The translations under genes and the position numbers were made by a program. Positions 17,704 through 26,262 of a DNA stretch of 64,000 bases are shown here, piece by piece (positions within the stretch are counted from its first letter, which is position 1; each line of letters begins with the position of its first letter). The stretch is from Leptolinea sp. HRD-7 (GTDB taxonomy: Bacteria; Chloroflexota; Anaerolineae; Anaerolineales; Anaerolineaceae), in assembly GCA_024363285.1 (NCBI GenBank), contig AP024710.1, positions 124,001 through 188,000 of the forward strand, read 5' to 3'. Under the pieces are notes generated by a model, which searched no databases, was not told where the DNA came from, and was given only the letters and a program-made list of their open reading frames with translations.

Positions 17704-20034
17704 ATGGAAACCAATCTGCCTGATGTTATCAACATTCTCAACTCCTTCCCGGGGAATCTGGTCTATTACCTGATTCTTATTTATTCGATTTCCGCCTGCT
17801 TTCTCAATATCTGGACAGGCTACCGGGTTAATAACTTGCCCCTCCCGGGGCATATTTTTGCCGGTCTGGGTGTACTTCTTCTGGCCAGTTTTCTGCCGCT
17901 TTTCTACACCCTGATCCCGGATACAGGCGTCTGGTCAATACCAGAGACCTTCGCGCTTTTAGAACGCTCGTCCATAACGTTGTTGATGATCTGGTCTGCC
18001 TGGTTGTGGCTGTATCCACGTCCCGGTCGGCTTGAAACAATAGCTGCAGTCGCTTTCTCACTGGTGATCCCGGTTGTAACTACCGTCACCGCGTTCTTTT
18101 ACCCGGGGAAACCGGACGCATTCAACGGCAGTCTGGCTGACCTGACGTGGCATTTTCTAATTTTGCTGTCTGTTCTTTTCTTTTCAATGCTGATCCTGCG
18201 CAAACAGCCGTCCTTTTGGGCATACGGAATCGGCATGCTATTGTTAATGCTCACCGGATTCACCGTAAGTTTGGCGCTGATCACCCGTCAGGGCAACATC
18301 AGCGGATTGGCCCGGTTAGGTGTTTTATGCGCCTTTCCTTTGCTTCCATTACTTGGCCGCCGTTTTGATCTTCCCGATCAGGCAAGCAAGACTCCCGCCT
18401 CGTTCGATCGGGTAATAAACCAGGTCATCTCACGCCCTGTTCCAGATGAGATTAACGCGTGGCTGTCAGCGGTAGCTAACCTGGATCTTACCCACCAGCA
18501 AGAAGCCATCGCACACATGTTATGCCGTACACTGGAGGCTCAAGGCTGTGTGTTTATCCAGCTTGCCGATGTTCCGGGGATATTGCATATTTCCGCCGGA
18601 TACGACATGATCAATCAAACCTGGATCGAACCCTGCGACCTACCGGGCAATGAATATCCTCGCACTTTAAACAGTGTTATCGCGGCCGAATTGACAGTCA
18701 TTCGCCCCTCAAATGAAAACGCTCCGGAACTTTCTCGTTATTCCAGCTTGATGAAAATTGACGGAGTCACCTCCATTGCCTTATTACCTATAAAAAATCA
18801 TGGCACCCCCTGGGGATCTGCTGCGCTGATCCGTTCCGGACAGTCGACCTCTTTCCTTATGGAAACTTTACAGCAATTCACCCCAACAGCCGCGGCCCTC
18901 TCGCATATTTTCCGCAACAACGAGATAGCCATTCGCGAACGTCAGGAATTGATCCGCCTCTCAGAGGAACTGGACGCGATGCAAACCGCCAACCAGACGC
19001 TTCAGGCCAACCTTGACAATTTGCGGTTATCGGTAGTGCAGGTTGTACCGGAACAAAACACCCTTCAGATGCTCACGCTGCAACAGGCTTCAGAATCTGA
19101 GATAGACCGTCTACGCAATGAAAACCGGCTGCTGTTAGAAACCATCGCGGAGAAGGAACAACAATCCAAATCCTCCCCGGGAATGGAATTGGATGAACAA
19201 ATGGGCAACGAATTAATCACTGCCCGCGCTGAGATCAACCGGCTGCAGAACCTGCTTCAGGATTCCCGCAGACGGCTAAAAGAGATGCAGAAGCAATCCA
19301 CCATTTCACAGGCATCCGTCGAAGGGCTGCGAAAATTCAACACAATGATCACTGAGCTGCGCCATCCATTGTCCACAATCACCGGATATGTTGATCTATT
19401 GATTGCCGGTGAGAATTCTCCCGAAGCGCGAGAAGCCAGCCAGATATCGATGGAAAATTTGAAATCTTCATTAGACAGGCTTCGATTGATCATGAACAAT
19501 CTGACCGACCTGGATGTATTAAATAGCGGGGTAATCGACCTGGAACCCGAATTAATGGACCTGGGTCATGCCATTGATCAGGCAATCTCTTCGGTTTCGG
19601 TAGGCTTTATGGAAAAAGATATTTCCATAAAACTTGATCTTCCCTCCTATCTCCCGAATCTGTATACCTATCACGACGCCCTGAAAAAAGTGATCATCTA
19701 TCTATTGCAAAACGCAGGTAAAGTAACGCCAGAAGGTGGTTCTGTGGAACTGCGCGTGGAGGTCCACCCCGATAGCGCGGAACCTTACCTGATGCTGGAA
19801 GTTGTTGACCACGGCGGCGGTATTGCCCCTGAAGATCTATCGAAAGTATTTACTCCGATTGAAAAATTACAGGAAAAACAGATTCCCGGGTTAGGAGAAC
19901 TGAATGGAGGAATGGCCGCTTCTAAGACACTGATCGAAGCACACGGCGGCCGTATCTGGGTAGAAAGTGAACCCGGTATATCCACAATTTTTTCGGTACT
20001 GCTCCCCATTCAACCGGAAAACAGGGTAAATTAA
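17704..20034 (+). CDS. Seven-helix GAF histidine kinase-like protein with non-canonical H-box
   Basis: 776 residues. About seven transmembrane helices span residues 15-215. A GAF-like domain lies at ~240-400, a long coiled coil at ~410-540, a dimerisation/H-box region at ~545-610 and a HATPase domain at ~650-770. The ATPase domain looks intact: N670 in the N-box (QNAGK), D702 in DHGGGI and a GLGELNGG lid. The H-box reads TELRHPLSTITGY: where HELRTPL is usual, residue 550 is Thr, and the only His is four positions later (H554). It may be a pseudokinase or may phosphorylate atypically. LysM and LCP genes follow, which suggests envelope sensing. No cognate receiver is adjacent. Confidence 0.85.
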   Translation: METNLPDVINILNSFPGNLVYYLILIYSISACFLNIWTGYRVNNLPLPGHIFAGLGVLLLASFLPLFYTLIPDTGVWSIPETFALLERSSITLLMIWSAWLWLYPRPGRLETIAAVAFSLVIPVVTTVTAFFYPGKPDAFNGSLADLTWHFLILLSVLFFSMLILRKQPSFWAYGIGMLLLMLTGFTVSLALITRQGNISGLARLGVLCAFPLLPLLGRRFDLPDQASKTPASFDRVINQVISRPVPDEINAWLSAVANLDLTHQQEAIAHMLCRTLEAQGCVFIQLADVPGILHISAGYDMINQTWIEPCDLPGNEYPRTLNSVIAAELTVIRPSNENAPELSRYSSLMKIDGVTSIALLPIKNHGTPWGSAALIRSGQSTSFLMETLQQFTPTAAALSHIFRNNEIAIRERQELIRLSEELDAMQTANQTLQANLDNLRLSVVQVVPEQNTLQMLTLQQASESEIDRLRNENRLLLETIAEKEQQSKSSPGMELDEQMGNELITARAEINRLQNLLQDSRRRLKEMQKQSTISQASVEGLRKFNTMITELRHPLSTITGYVDLLIAGENSPEAREASQISMENLKSSLDRLRLIMNNLTDLDVLNSGVIDLEPELMDLGHAIDQAISSVSVGFMEKDISIKLDLPSYLPNLYTYHDALKKVIIYLLQNAGKVTPEGGSVELRVEVHPDSAEPYLMLEVVDHGGGIAPEDLSKVFTPIEKLQEKQIPGLGELNGGMAASKTLIEAHGGRIWVESEPGISTIFSVLLPIQPENRVN

Positions 20035-20038
20035 GAGT

Positions 20039-20698
20039 ATGAAGCGCACTCCGTCTCTGCTGGAGGGATTAATAATTGCTCTGGTGATGGCGTTGATTGT
20101 TACCGGTGCGGTCGTTCTTGTGGCTCTCGAAAACATCCGAACCGGTCAACAAATAAGCGCACAATTTACCGCGTCTGCTGTGGTAATGCCTTCTGTGACG
20201 GTGGAAACCAATATTGCCCCTGTAGTGACAGTAACAGAATATCCCATAGAAAGCCCCTCGCCTACCGTCTGCCCGATACCGGAAGGATGGGAACCGTATG
20301 AGATGAAAACCGGTGACTCTTTGGAAGCGCTTGCCGGAGCTCGCCTGGCCGTTTTGGACACAGTTATGAGCGCCAATTGCTTAATCCGGCCGGGCGCGAT
20401 GCCGGGCTCGATCATTTACCTCCCCCCGCCTCCTCCGACCCTCACACCAACGATCACTTTCACACCAACTATTACACCCACACCCACCATCACCCTGCGC
20501 CCGTGTGACTACCCGGCGAAATGGGTGCGGTATTCTCTAAAACCCGGCGATACTCTGTTCAAATTGGGCGTTCTGTTCCAGACGAATGAAGTGGATCTGT
20601 TGACAGGAAATTGCCTTTCCTTTGGCACCGCACTACATGCCGGTGATATTCTAATGGTTCCGCCTATCTCGACGGCGACCTTCACCCCGTTGCAATGA
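20039..20698 (+). CDS. Membrane-anchored protein with two LysM-like domains
   Basis: 219 residues. A signal anchor helix at residues ~8-31 precedes an extracytoplasmic part with two LysM-like modules (~83-128 and ~160-209). These are separated by a Pro run and a Thr/Pro-rich linker (TPTITFTPTITPTPT). Each module contains a Cys pair. LysM modules bind peptidoglycan or other GlcNAc polymers. The gene starts 4 nt after the kinase stop, and its TGA overlaps the ATG of the LCP lipoprotein, so the three are probably one transcript acting at the cell envelope. Exact role unknown. Confidence 0.8.
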   Translation: MKRTPSLLEGLIIALVMALIVTGAVVLVALENIRTGQQISAQFTASAVVMPSVTVETNIAPVVTVTEYPIESPSPTVCPIPEGWEPYEMKTGDSLEALAGARLAVLDTVMSANCLIRPGAMPGSIIYLPPPPPTLTPTITFTPTITPTPTITLRPCDYPAKWVRYSLKPGDTLFKLGVLFQTNEVDLLTGNCLSFGTALHAGDILMVPPISTATFTPLQ

Positions 20699-21759
20699 AC
20701 CGACAAACTCCCTCCTCGTGGATGTGGGCCTGTCTCGCCCTGGCGGCTGCCATGCTTGCCTGCTCGTTTGAGGATATCAATCCAGAAAAATCGGCGGCAT
20801 CTCCAATTATCGCCGCGAGCGAAACAGTGACATTCACGCCGGAACCTGCCGCCTCCGCAACGGCTTCTCTTACGGTAGTGCCATCAGATACTCCGATACC
20901 GACAGAAATCCCTACCAGCACCATAACCCCCACTCAGGTTCTTCCGGGCGTTCGTTTCCCGGAGACACCAATACCGGTAATGCGTGAAATGGTTTACCCC
21001 GAAAGCCAGACACGCATCATGCTGGTGATCGTGGATAACAGCACACCCAATTCTCCGCGCGCGGATTCCATCCACTTAATTGGATTGAACACACTTCATG
21101 AGACCGCTTCTATCCTTTCCATCCCGTCATCGTTGTACGTAAACATCCCGAATGTAGGAATGGAAAGAATCTACAGTTCATTGATCTTTGGCGGCCCCGG
21201 AAAATTGCTGGATACGATTGAATACAACCTGGGCATCCGGGCTAACCGGTTTATCGCGGTAGACTTCGAGCATTTTGGACAATTGGTGGATAATCTGGGT
21301 CCAATAAATGTTCCGGTAGGCGCGCAATTAAGCAGCCCGTGTAATCTTCCTGTTGCTGTCAGCGGGCGGTGCAATGTCTTCCCCGGGTTAATTCAGATGG
21401 ATAAAGATCTGACTCTCTGGTACTTGCGGGAAAGAAGCGGCGGAGAAAAAGACCGCATACGCCGGTCACAGGAAGTGTTGCTGGCTTTCTTTAACCGTCT
21501 GATGGATACCCAGGCTCCCGCCCGCCTCGGTGAACTCTCAACGCTATTTCGCGAGAATATGGAAACAGATATTACTGTGGAGGATGTGGTCAATCTGACA
21601 CCTGTCAGCGTGGCGGTGTATACCAACGGACGTATCCGGCGGACGGCAATGGGTGATACAGAAGCCGTCCCATTTAATCTTCCAGATGGGCAGAACGTGT
21701 TATTACTGGATCAAAATGCCGCCTGGAACCTGACCCAACAATCATTTTTCCAACCATAA
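20695..21759 (+). CDS. LytR-CpsA-Psr (LCP) family lipoprotein
   Basis: 354 residues. The N-terminus is a lipoprotein signal peptide with lipobox LAC-S (Cys near residue 23), followed by a Thr/Pro-rich spacer. The LCP core shows PRADSIHLIGLNTLHETASILSIPSS and the later basic segment RERSGGEKDRIRRSQEVLLAF, both typical. LCP proteins transfer undecaprenyl-linked glycopolymers to the wall, or act in related phosphotransfer. It is coupled to the LysM gene by ATGA. A lipid anchor is unusual because most LCP proteins have a transmembrane helix. Given the polysaccharide genes nearby, polymer attachment is a reasonable inference. Confidence 0.85.
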   Translation: MNRQTPSSWMWACLALAAAMLACSFEDINPEKSAASPIIAASETVTFTPEPAASATASLTVVPSDTPIPTEIPTSTITPTQVLPGVRFPETPIPVMREMVYPESQTRIMLVIVDNSTPNSPRADSIHLIGLNTLHETASILSIPSSLYVNIPNVGMERIYSSLIFGGPGKLLDTIEYNLGIRANRFIAVDFEHFGQLVDNLGPINVPVGAQLSSPCNLPVAVSGRCNVFPGLIQMDKDLTLWYLRERSGGEKDRIRRSQEVLLAFFNRLMDTQAPARLGELSTLFRENMETDITVEDVVNLTPVSVAVYTNGRIRRTAMGDTEAVPFNLPDGQNVLLLDQNAAWNLTQQSFFQP

Positions 21760-21802
21760 GCCAGTTTTTACCTGAAAAAAAGCCAAAACACCTCGTTTCA
21801 AT

Positions 21803-21831
21803 TTGACATTAGAAACAATAACTGCTATAGT
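21803..21831 (+). promoter_or_regulatory. Strong sigma70-type promoter
   Basis: TTGACA (21803-21808), 17 bp spacer ending in TGC, TATAGT (21826-21831). A predicted start near 21838 leaves a leader of about 27 nt with a GGCGGAGGG ribosome site before the ATG at 21865. Confidence 0.8.
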
Positions 21832-21864
21832 GATCAAGACTATACGCAAATCGGCGGAGGGAAT

Positions 21865-22812
21865 ATGTCCGGTCAACCTGCAATTTCGTCCAGTTTCCAC
21901 ATCACACCTGATACCACTGTTGAAGACGCTCTGGAGGGATGGATTCTATTCCTGAAAGATAAAGGCCGTTCAGACCACACAGTTAAGGCGTTTGCCGGTG
22001 ATCTTCAATTGTTCATCAACCATCTGCCAGTCGGCCGGAAAGTGGGAGACGTCACAACAAAGGAGATCAACGATTTTTTAAACTGGCTTCAGCATGATCG
22101 CGGTGTTCCCTGCAGCCCCAAGAGTCTGTCTCGGCGAATTACCTCAATTAAGTCCTATTTTCGCTGGTTGAACCGCGGCGGAATTGTCATCGCCGATCCG
22201 GCGGAACGCGTGCTTCAGCAAAGTGCTGTAAGCCGATTTCCAGACGTTTTGACCCCGGAAGAAACCGCCCTCGCCATGGACGCGGCTTCTCATTGGCAAA
22301 CCTCCGGCAAGCCCGACGCACGCCCCGCCGCCTTGCTCTCCCTTTTATTGACCACCGGTATTAAAAAAGGCGAATGCCTGAGTTTAAAGATCAACCATGT
22401 TGACCTCGAAGCGGCCGATGGCCCACAAATTTTTGTCCGCTACTCCAATCCGGCAAACCGGTATAAAGAACGCAAGATCCCGGTCACATCCGATTGGGTC
22501 CAGATCTACAGGGAATACCTGGCACAATACAAACCCGTAGACGAGATCTTCCCCTGGTCTCCCCGGCGGTTGGAATACCTCCTCGAAGATATTGGCAAAG
22601 CGGCCGGCATAGAGAAACATATTTCGTTTGATATGTGTCGTTGGACCTGCGCGCTAAATGACTGGCAATCGGGTATTGAAAAAGAAAAAGTACGACAGAA
22701 ACTGGGAATATCCAAGATCCAATGGCGCGAAATCGCGTTTAAGCTTGCCCGTCTGGCCGGTGAATCTTCAGACGAAGAGAAAGCCGAAGAACCCGCCGCG
22801 TCTGCGGTGTGA
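21865..22812 (+). CDS. Tyrosine recombinase-like protein lacking the catalytic residues
   Basis: 315 residues. An N-terminal SAM-like core-binding domain (~12-100) and a C-terminal domain align with phage integrase/XerC-type recombinases. The active site is eroded: the box I Arg is Lys (K167 in TTGIKKGE), the HxxR His position is Asp (D256, with R259 kept), the LGH His is Ile (I282), and the nucleophile Tyr position is Ala or Phe (A291/F292). It is therefore probably a DNA-binding protein without strand-exchange activity. It has its own strong promoter and good ribosome site, so it is expressed. Its 3' end overlaps tilS, on the other strand, by 74 bp. No attachment site or other mobile gene is seen nearby. 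Confidence 0.82.
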   Translation: MSGQPAISSSFHITPDTTVEDALEGWILFLKDKGRSDHTVKAFAGDLQLFINHLPVGRKVGDVTTKEINDFLNWLQHDRGVPCSPKSLSRRITSIKSYFRWLNRGGIVIADPAERVLQQSAVSRFPDVLTPEETALAMDAASHWQTSGKPDARPAALLSLLLTTGIKKGECLSLKINHVDLEAADGPQIFVRYSNPANRYKERKIPVTSDWVQIYREYLAQYKPVDEIFPWSPRRLEYLLEDIGKAAGIEKHISFDMCRWTCALNDWQSGIEKEKVRQKLGISKIQWREIAFKLARLAGESSDEEKAEEPAASAV

Positions 22813-24184
22813 CAGCCGCCGCCTCACTGATTCCCACACCGGGGACCCACACAACCTGATCATCGCTGATCACCAGCGGCCAGTTTCGGCGTGCCTGGCG
22901 TGGAATTTTTCGATTGATGAAATAATCAGATAGTTTCTGTGTTTTCCCGCCCATTCCCAGCGGAGCGATACGCTCGCCGGGTTTTGGTCCACGAATGACC
23001 AGTGGAAAAGCCACTGCGTCGGCATTCAACTGTGCCAGATAATCCCCGCCGTTACGATCAATCGTCAGGTCTTCCATACCCACATTGCCCTCTTGAACTA
23101 AAAGATCCCACTCAGCCATTTCAAGAGACCCGGATTGTTGAATGATATACTGAGAATCAGGCTCCATTTGTGGATAGAGATCACACAACGCCGGGCGTCC
23201 AATCCAGATGGTAAGTCGGTCACCAGACTGGTTCACCCAAAGGTCATTAAACAGGTGCATCTCTCCTGATCGGGTTTTCCCAGTTGAAAAATCCAATAGC
23301 CGGCGGGTAATGTCATAGTCAATATCACGCAGGCCGGGCTTCAACTCCAGCAGGCCGCGGCGCAGTACCGACTTTCGCAGACTTTCAGGTAATTCGGTTA
23401 GTGTTGTGAGCCGAAGTGACAGCCACTGCTCAGAACGGTTGATGTAACAATCTGTCCATGCCTGAGACTTCACATTCTCTAACAGTGACTGTTCTTCCGC
23501 CAGAATGCGGGCTGTCTGCCAGAGATGCTGTTTAGCCTGTGGGTTATAGTCCCGTAGATACGGAACCAGTTCCAGTCGGATGCGGTTGCGAAAAAAACGC
23601 GGTGAGATGTTGCTGGCATCCTGCACGGGTTCCAGGCCGACATTGCGGCAGATGGCCTCCGTTTCTTCGCGCCAGGTATCCAGCAGCGGACGGACAACCG
23701 GAATTGAGGTATTCCAAAGTGGAAAAACCTGACGATATGGCATACCGGTCAATCCATCCAAACCGCTGCCGCGCAACAGGTGCATAAGAATAGTCTCCAC
23801 CTGGTCGTCAGCCGTATGCCCGATAGCCACAGCTTGAAAGTCAAGAATTTGAGCCTGCTCCAGCAGCCAGGTGTACCGGCATTGCCGGGCAGCTTCTTCC
23901 ACCGACAATTTCTCTTCGCGCACCACAGCCGGCACATCAGCTCCCCCGGAAATAAAGGGGATGCCCAAACGATCAGCCAGATCAGCCGCTGCCTGTTCGT
24001 CTCGGTCAGCCTCATCGCGCAGGTGGTGATTGAAATGCGCCGCGGTGACGTTGAAACCTGCCTGTTTCAGGCTGATCAACAGGCTTAAACTGTCAGCACC
24101 ACCTGAAAACGCGGCAAGCACCCCTTTTCCGGGATCCAAACGACATTGTTCAACACAACAGGCATAAAACGACTCAAAGTTCAC
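22739..24184 (-). CDS. tilS: tRNA(Ile)-lysidine synthase
   Basis: 481 residues from a GTG at 24184. TilS converts C34 of the CAU-anticodon tRNA(Ile) to lysidine using ATP and lysine. The PP-loop AFSGGADSLSLL lies near the N-terminus. GHTADDQVETILMHLLRGSGLDGL is followed by the substrate-binding FFRNRIRLELVP region, and a C-terminal TilS domain contains PGERIAPLGMGG and KLSDYFINRKIPR. An ATG 19 codons upstream (24241) is possible. I prefer the GTG because a TATAAT at 24191-24196 would start transcription at the GTG, and the family normally has ~20-25 residues before the PP-loop. The 3' end overlaps the convergent recombinase gene. Confidence 0.93.
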   Translation of the reverse strand: MNFESFYACCVEQCRLDPGKGVLAAFSGGADSLSLLISLKQAGFNVTAAHFNHHLRDEADRDEQAAADLADRLGIPFISGGADVPAVVREEKLSVEEAARQCRYTWLLEQAQILDFQAVAIGHTADDQVETILMHLLRGSGLDGLTGMPYRQVFPLWNTSIPVVRPLLDTWREETEAICRNVGLEPVQDASNISPRFFRNRIRLELVPYLRDYNPQAKQHLWQTARILAEEQSLLENVKSQAWTDCYINRSEQWLSLRLTTLTELPESLRKSVLRRGLLELKPGLRDIDYDITRRLLDFSTGKTRSGEMHLFNDLWVNQSGDRLTIWIGRPALCDLYPQMEPDSQYIIQQSGSLEMAEWDLLVQEGNVGMEDLTIDRNGGDYLAQLNADAVAFPLVIRGPKPGERIAPLGMGGKTQKLSDYFINRKIPRQARRNWPLVISDDQVVWVPGVGISEAAAVTPQTRRVLRLSLRLKIHRPDGQA

Positions 24185-24190
24185 AGACAA

Positions 24191-24196
24191 ATTATA
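24191..24196 (-). promoter_or_regulatory. -10 element placing tilS as leaderless
   Basis: GGTATAAT on the minus strand, six bases before the GTG at 24184. No clear -35 at standard spacing. If it is used, the ATG at 24241 lies upstream of the transcript. Confidence 0.45.
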
Positions 24197-24355
24197 CCTA
24201 TTGACAACCTGTACAAACCGATTCCGGCTATCCACTACCATAAATATGAAAGATTCATTAAAATAAGCTAAAATCTCTCCGTTAATCCAAGCGTTGCGGA
24301 TAGTTTTGCACTATACTTGATTGACCAGTAGTTTGCGCTCCATTTGAGAGGGATT

Positions 24356-25495
24356 ATGGCGGAAAAAATTCTGATCGTCGATGACGACCTCGAAACTTTA
24401 CGTCTCGTTGGTTTAATTCTGGAACGGGGCGGTTATCAGATCGTTGCTGCCAGCAATGGACAACAGGCTTTAACGCTTGCCCATACGGAATCACCCAACT
24501 TGATAATCCTCGATGTCATGATGCCCGATATGGATGGTTATCAGGTAATGAAAAACCTCCGGCAAGATCCAGCGATCAGTACCATTCCCGTCTTGATGTT
24601 CACGGCCAAAGCCGGCATTGAAGATAAAATCACCGGCTATGAAACTGGAGTGGATGACTACCTGACAAAACCGATCCATCCTGCCGAACTGGTGGCACAT
24701 GTGAAGGCGGTTCTAAGCCGGGCTGCCAGTAAGGCTAAAGAATCTGAAACCAACTGCAATGTGATAGGGTTTCTCGCGCCTCGCGGCGGGCTGGGAGTTT
24801 CAACACTGGTGATGAACCTTGCGATTGCCATGTACAACAAAACCCAGAAATTCACGATCGCGGCTGAAACCATACCGGCGTTCGGTTCATGGGCATGGGA
24901 ACTCGGTCACTCGGATTCGGAGGGATTGAACAAGATCCTCAAGACTTCGCCAGAAAACATTAACCGAAATCTGGTGAAAAATGAACTGATCCTCACGTCA
25001 TATGGTATTCATCTGCTAATGGCGTCTCCCAAGTTGAAAGATCTCGATCTTACGGGCGCCACAGCGCAATTGCAGGCCATGCTCCGTGAATTGACAGAAA
25101 TGTGTGAATATCTGTTGCTGGATATCGGTTCACCCTGCAACCCGAACTGGCAGCGTGTGTTAAGCACATGTAATGAAGCCGTGATCATTGTTGACCCCGA
25201 TCCCACTACCATGCGGCGCTCTAAGGCATTATTGCAAGAAATTGAAACGCTCGGATTTGGAAAATCCAGAAAAGTGACTGTGGTGGCTGTTAACCGCGCG
25301 CGTTCTGATATTCAATTAACCCTTCCACAGATGCAGGAAGCCCTTGGGGTTCCGGTCGCCATTCTGATGCCCCCGGCACCCGAACTGGCATATCAGGCAG
25401 CCACCCGCTCGGTACCGCTATCGATCGCGCAACCTGACAGCCTGATCTCGCAGCAATTCATCCGTCTCGCCGATATTCTGCTCACAAAAAAGTGA
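24356..25495 (+). CDS. Response-regulator receiver fused to CpaE/MinD-like ATPase domain
   Basis: 379 residues from the ATG at 24356, which follows a GAGAGGG ribosome site; an upstream TTG is rejected. Residues 1-120 are a receiver domain with the acidic cluster VDDD, phospho-acceptor D53 (ILDVMMPD) and the TKP lysine. Residues ~135-375 are a ParA/MinD superfamily domain of CpaE/TadZ type. Its P-loop reads APRGGLGVST, with Val where MinD has the Lys of GKS/T, as in other CpaE-like proteins. Such fusions place or polarise envelope machines, for example Tad pili. No pilus genes lie nearby. The gene is coupled to a sirtuin gene by GTGA. Confidence 0.87.
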   Translation: MAEKILIVDDDLETLRLVGLILERGGYQIVAASNGQQALTLAHTESPNLIILDVMMPDMDGYQVMKNLRQDPAISTIPVLMFTAKAGIEDKITGYETGVDDYLTKPIHPAELVAHVKAVLSRAASKAKESETNCNVIGFLAPRGGLGVSTLVMNLAIAMYNKTQKFTIAAETIPAFGSWAWELGHSDSEGLNKILKTSPENINRNLVKNELILTSYGIHLLMASPKLKDLDLTGATAQLQAMLRELTEMCEYLLLDIGSPCNPNWQRVLSTCNEAVIIVDPDPTTMRRSKALLQEIETLGFGKSRKVTVVAVNRARSDIQLTLPQMQEALGVPVAILMPPAPELAYQAATRSVPLSIAQPDSLISQQFIRLADILLTKK

Positions 25496-26262
25496 GATTT
25501 AAAGAAGAAGCGCGGCATTCTCTGGAACGGGCAAAAGAATGCCTCCGTTCTGCTTCACGCTGTGTGGCATTCACTGGCGCTGGTATTTCTGTACCTTCCG
25601 GCATCCCCGACTTCCGGTCAGCCAAGACCGGCCTGTGGGCACGCTTTGACCCCATGGAAGTGGCGTCACTTTCCGCGTTTCGCGAGCAACCGGAGGCTTT
25701 TTTCAACTGGTTAGAGCCATTGGCGGTGAATATTCTGAAAGCCGCTCCGAACCCGGCTCATAATGCCCTGGCAGACCTTCAGAAAGCCGGACGGGTTCAA
25801 ACCATCATTACTCAGAACATTGACCGCCTGCACCAGAAAGCCGGCGCGCAAGACGTTATCGAGTTGCATGGGAACATCGAGTTACTTCTATGCCTGAAAT
25901 GCCGTTGTGACTTCCCCCTCGAACAGTACCAGACTTCATGGCTGGAAAAACATATCTTTCCGCGCTGCCCGCATTGCGGCTCTCTCTTGAAACCGGATAT
26001 TGTGCTTTTTGAAGAGATGCTCCCTGCAGATGCCTGGAATCAGGCGGAATATCTCTGCCGGAATGTGGATCTCATTCTTATCGTCGGGACGTCACTTGAA
26101 GTAATGCCTGCCGCGTCACTACCGATGGAAGGATATAACCATGGCGCGAAACTGGTCATCTTGAATCGATCTCCCACTCCCATGGATCAGATCGCGCAGG
26201 CTGTAATCTCTATGGATGTAGCCGAAAGTCTACCCTTGTTGGCTGGCGCCATCTTGAGTTAA
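25492..26262 (+). CDS. cobB: SIR2-family NAD-dependent protein deacylase
   Basis: 256 residues, GTG start overlapping the upstream TGA (GTGA). Family motifs are complete: GAGISVPSGIPDFRS binds NAD, TQNIDRLHQKAG and the catalytic His in ELHGN follow, and two CxxC pairs (CLKC, CPHC) bind zinc. IVGTSLEV and the late NRSP segment also match. It removes acyl groups from lysines with NAD. Class-specific residues (Tyr/Arg of desuccinylases) are not obvious, so acyl preference is open. Translational coupling to a receiver-CpaE protein is unusual and may mean a functional link. Its stop overlaps the mutL stop on the other strand. Confidence 0.92.
   Translation: MRFKEEARHSLERAKECLRSASRCVAFTGAGISVPSGIPDFRSAKTGLWARFDPMEVASLSAFREQPEAFFNWLEPLAVNILKAAPNPAHNALADLQKAGRVQTIITQNIDRLHQKAGAQDVIELHGNIELLLCLKCRCDFPLEQYQTSWLEKHIFPRCPHCGSLLKPDIVLFEEMLPADAWNQAEYLCRNVDLILIVGTSLEVMPAASLPMEGYNHGAKLVILNRSPTPMDQIAQAVISMDVAESLPLLAGAILS

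Noticed and set aside
20440-20500. Tandem repeat or CRISPR-like array in the LysM gene
   Set aside because: The repeated ACACCAACxATxAC pattern encodes the Thr/Pro linker; there are no spacers.
21865-22812. Integrase of a mobile element
   Set aside because: No active-site Tyr, no flanking attachment repeats, tRNA target or cargo; housekeeping genes surround it.
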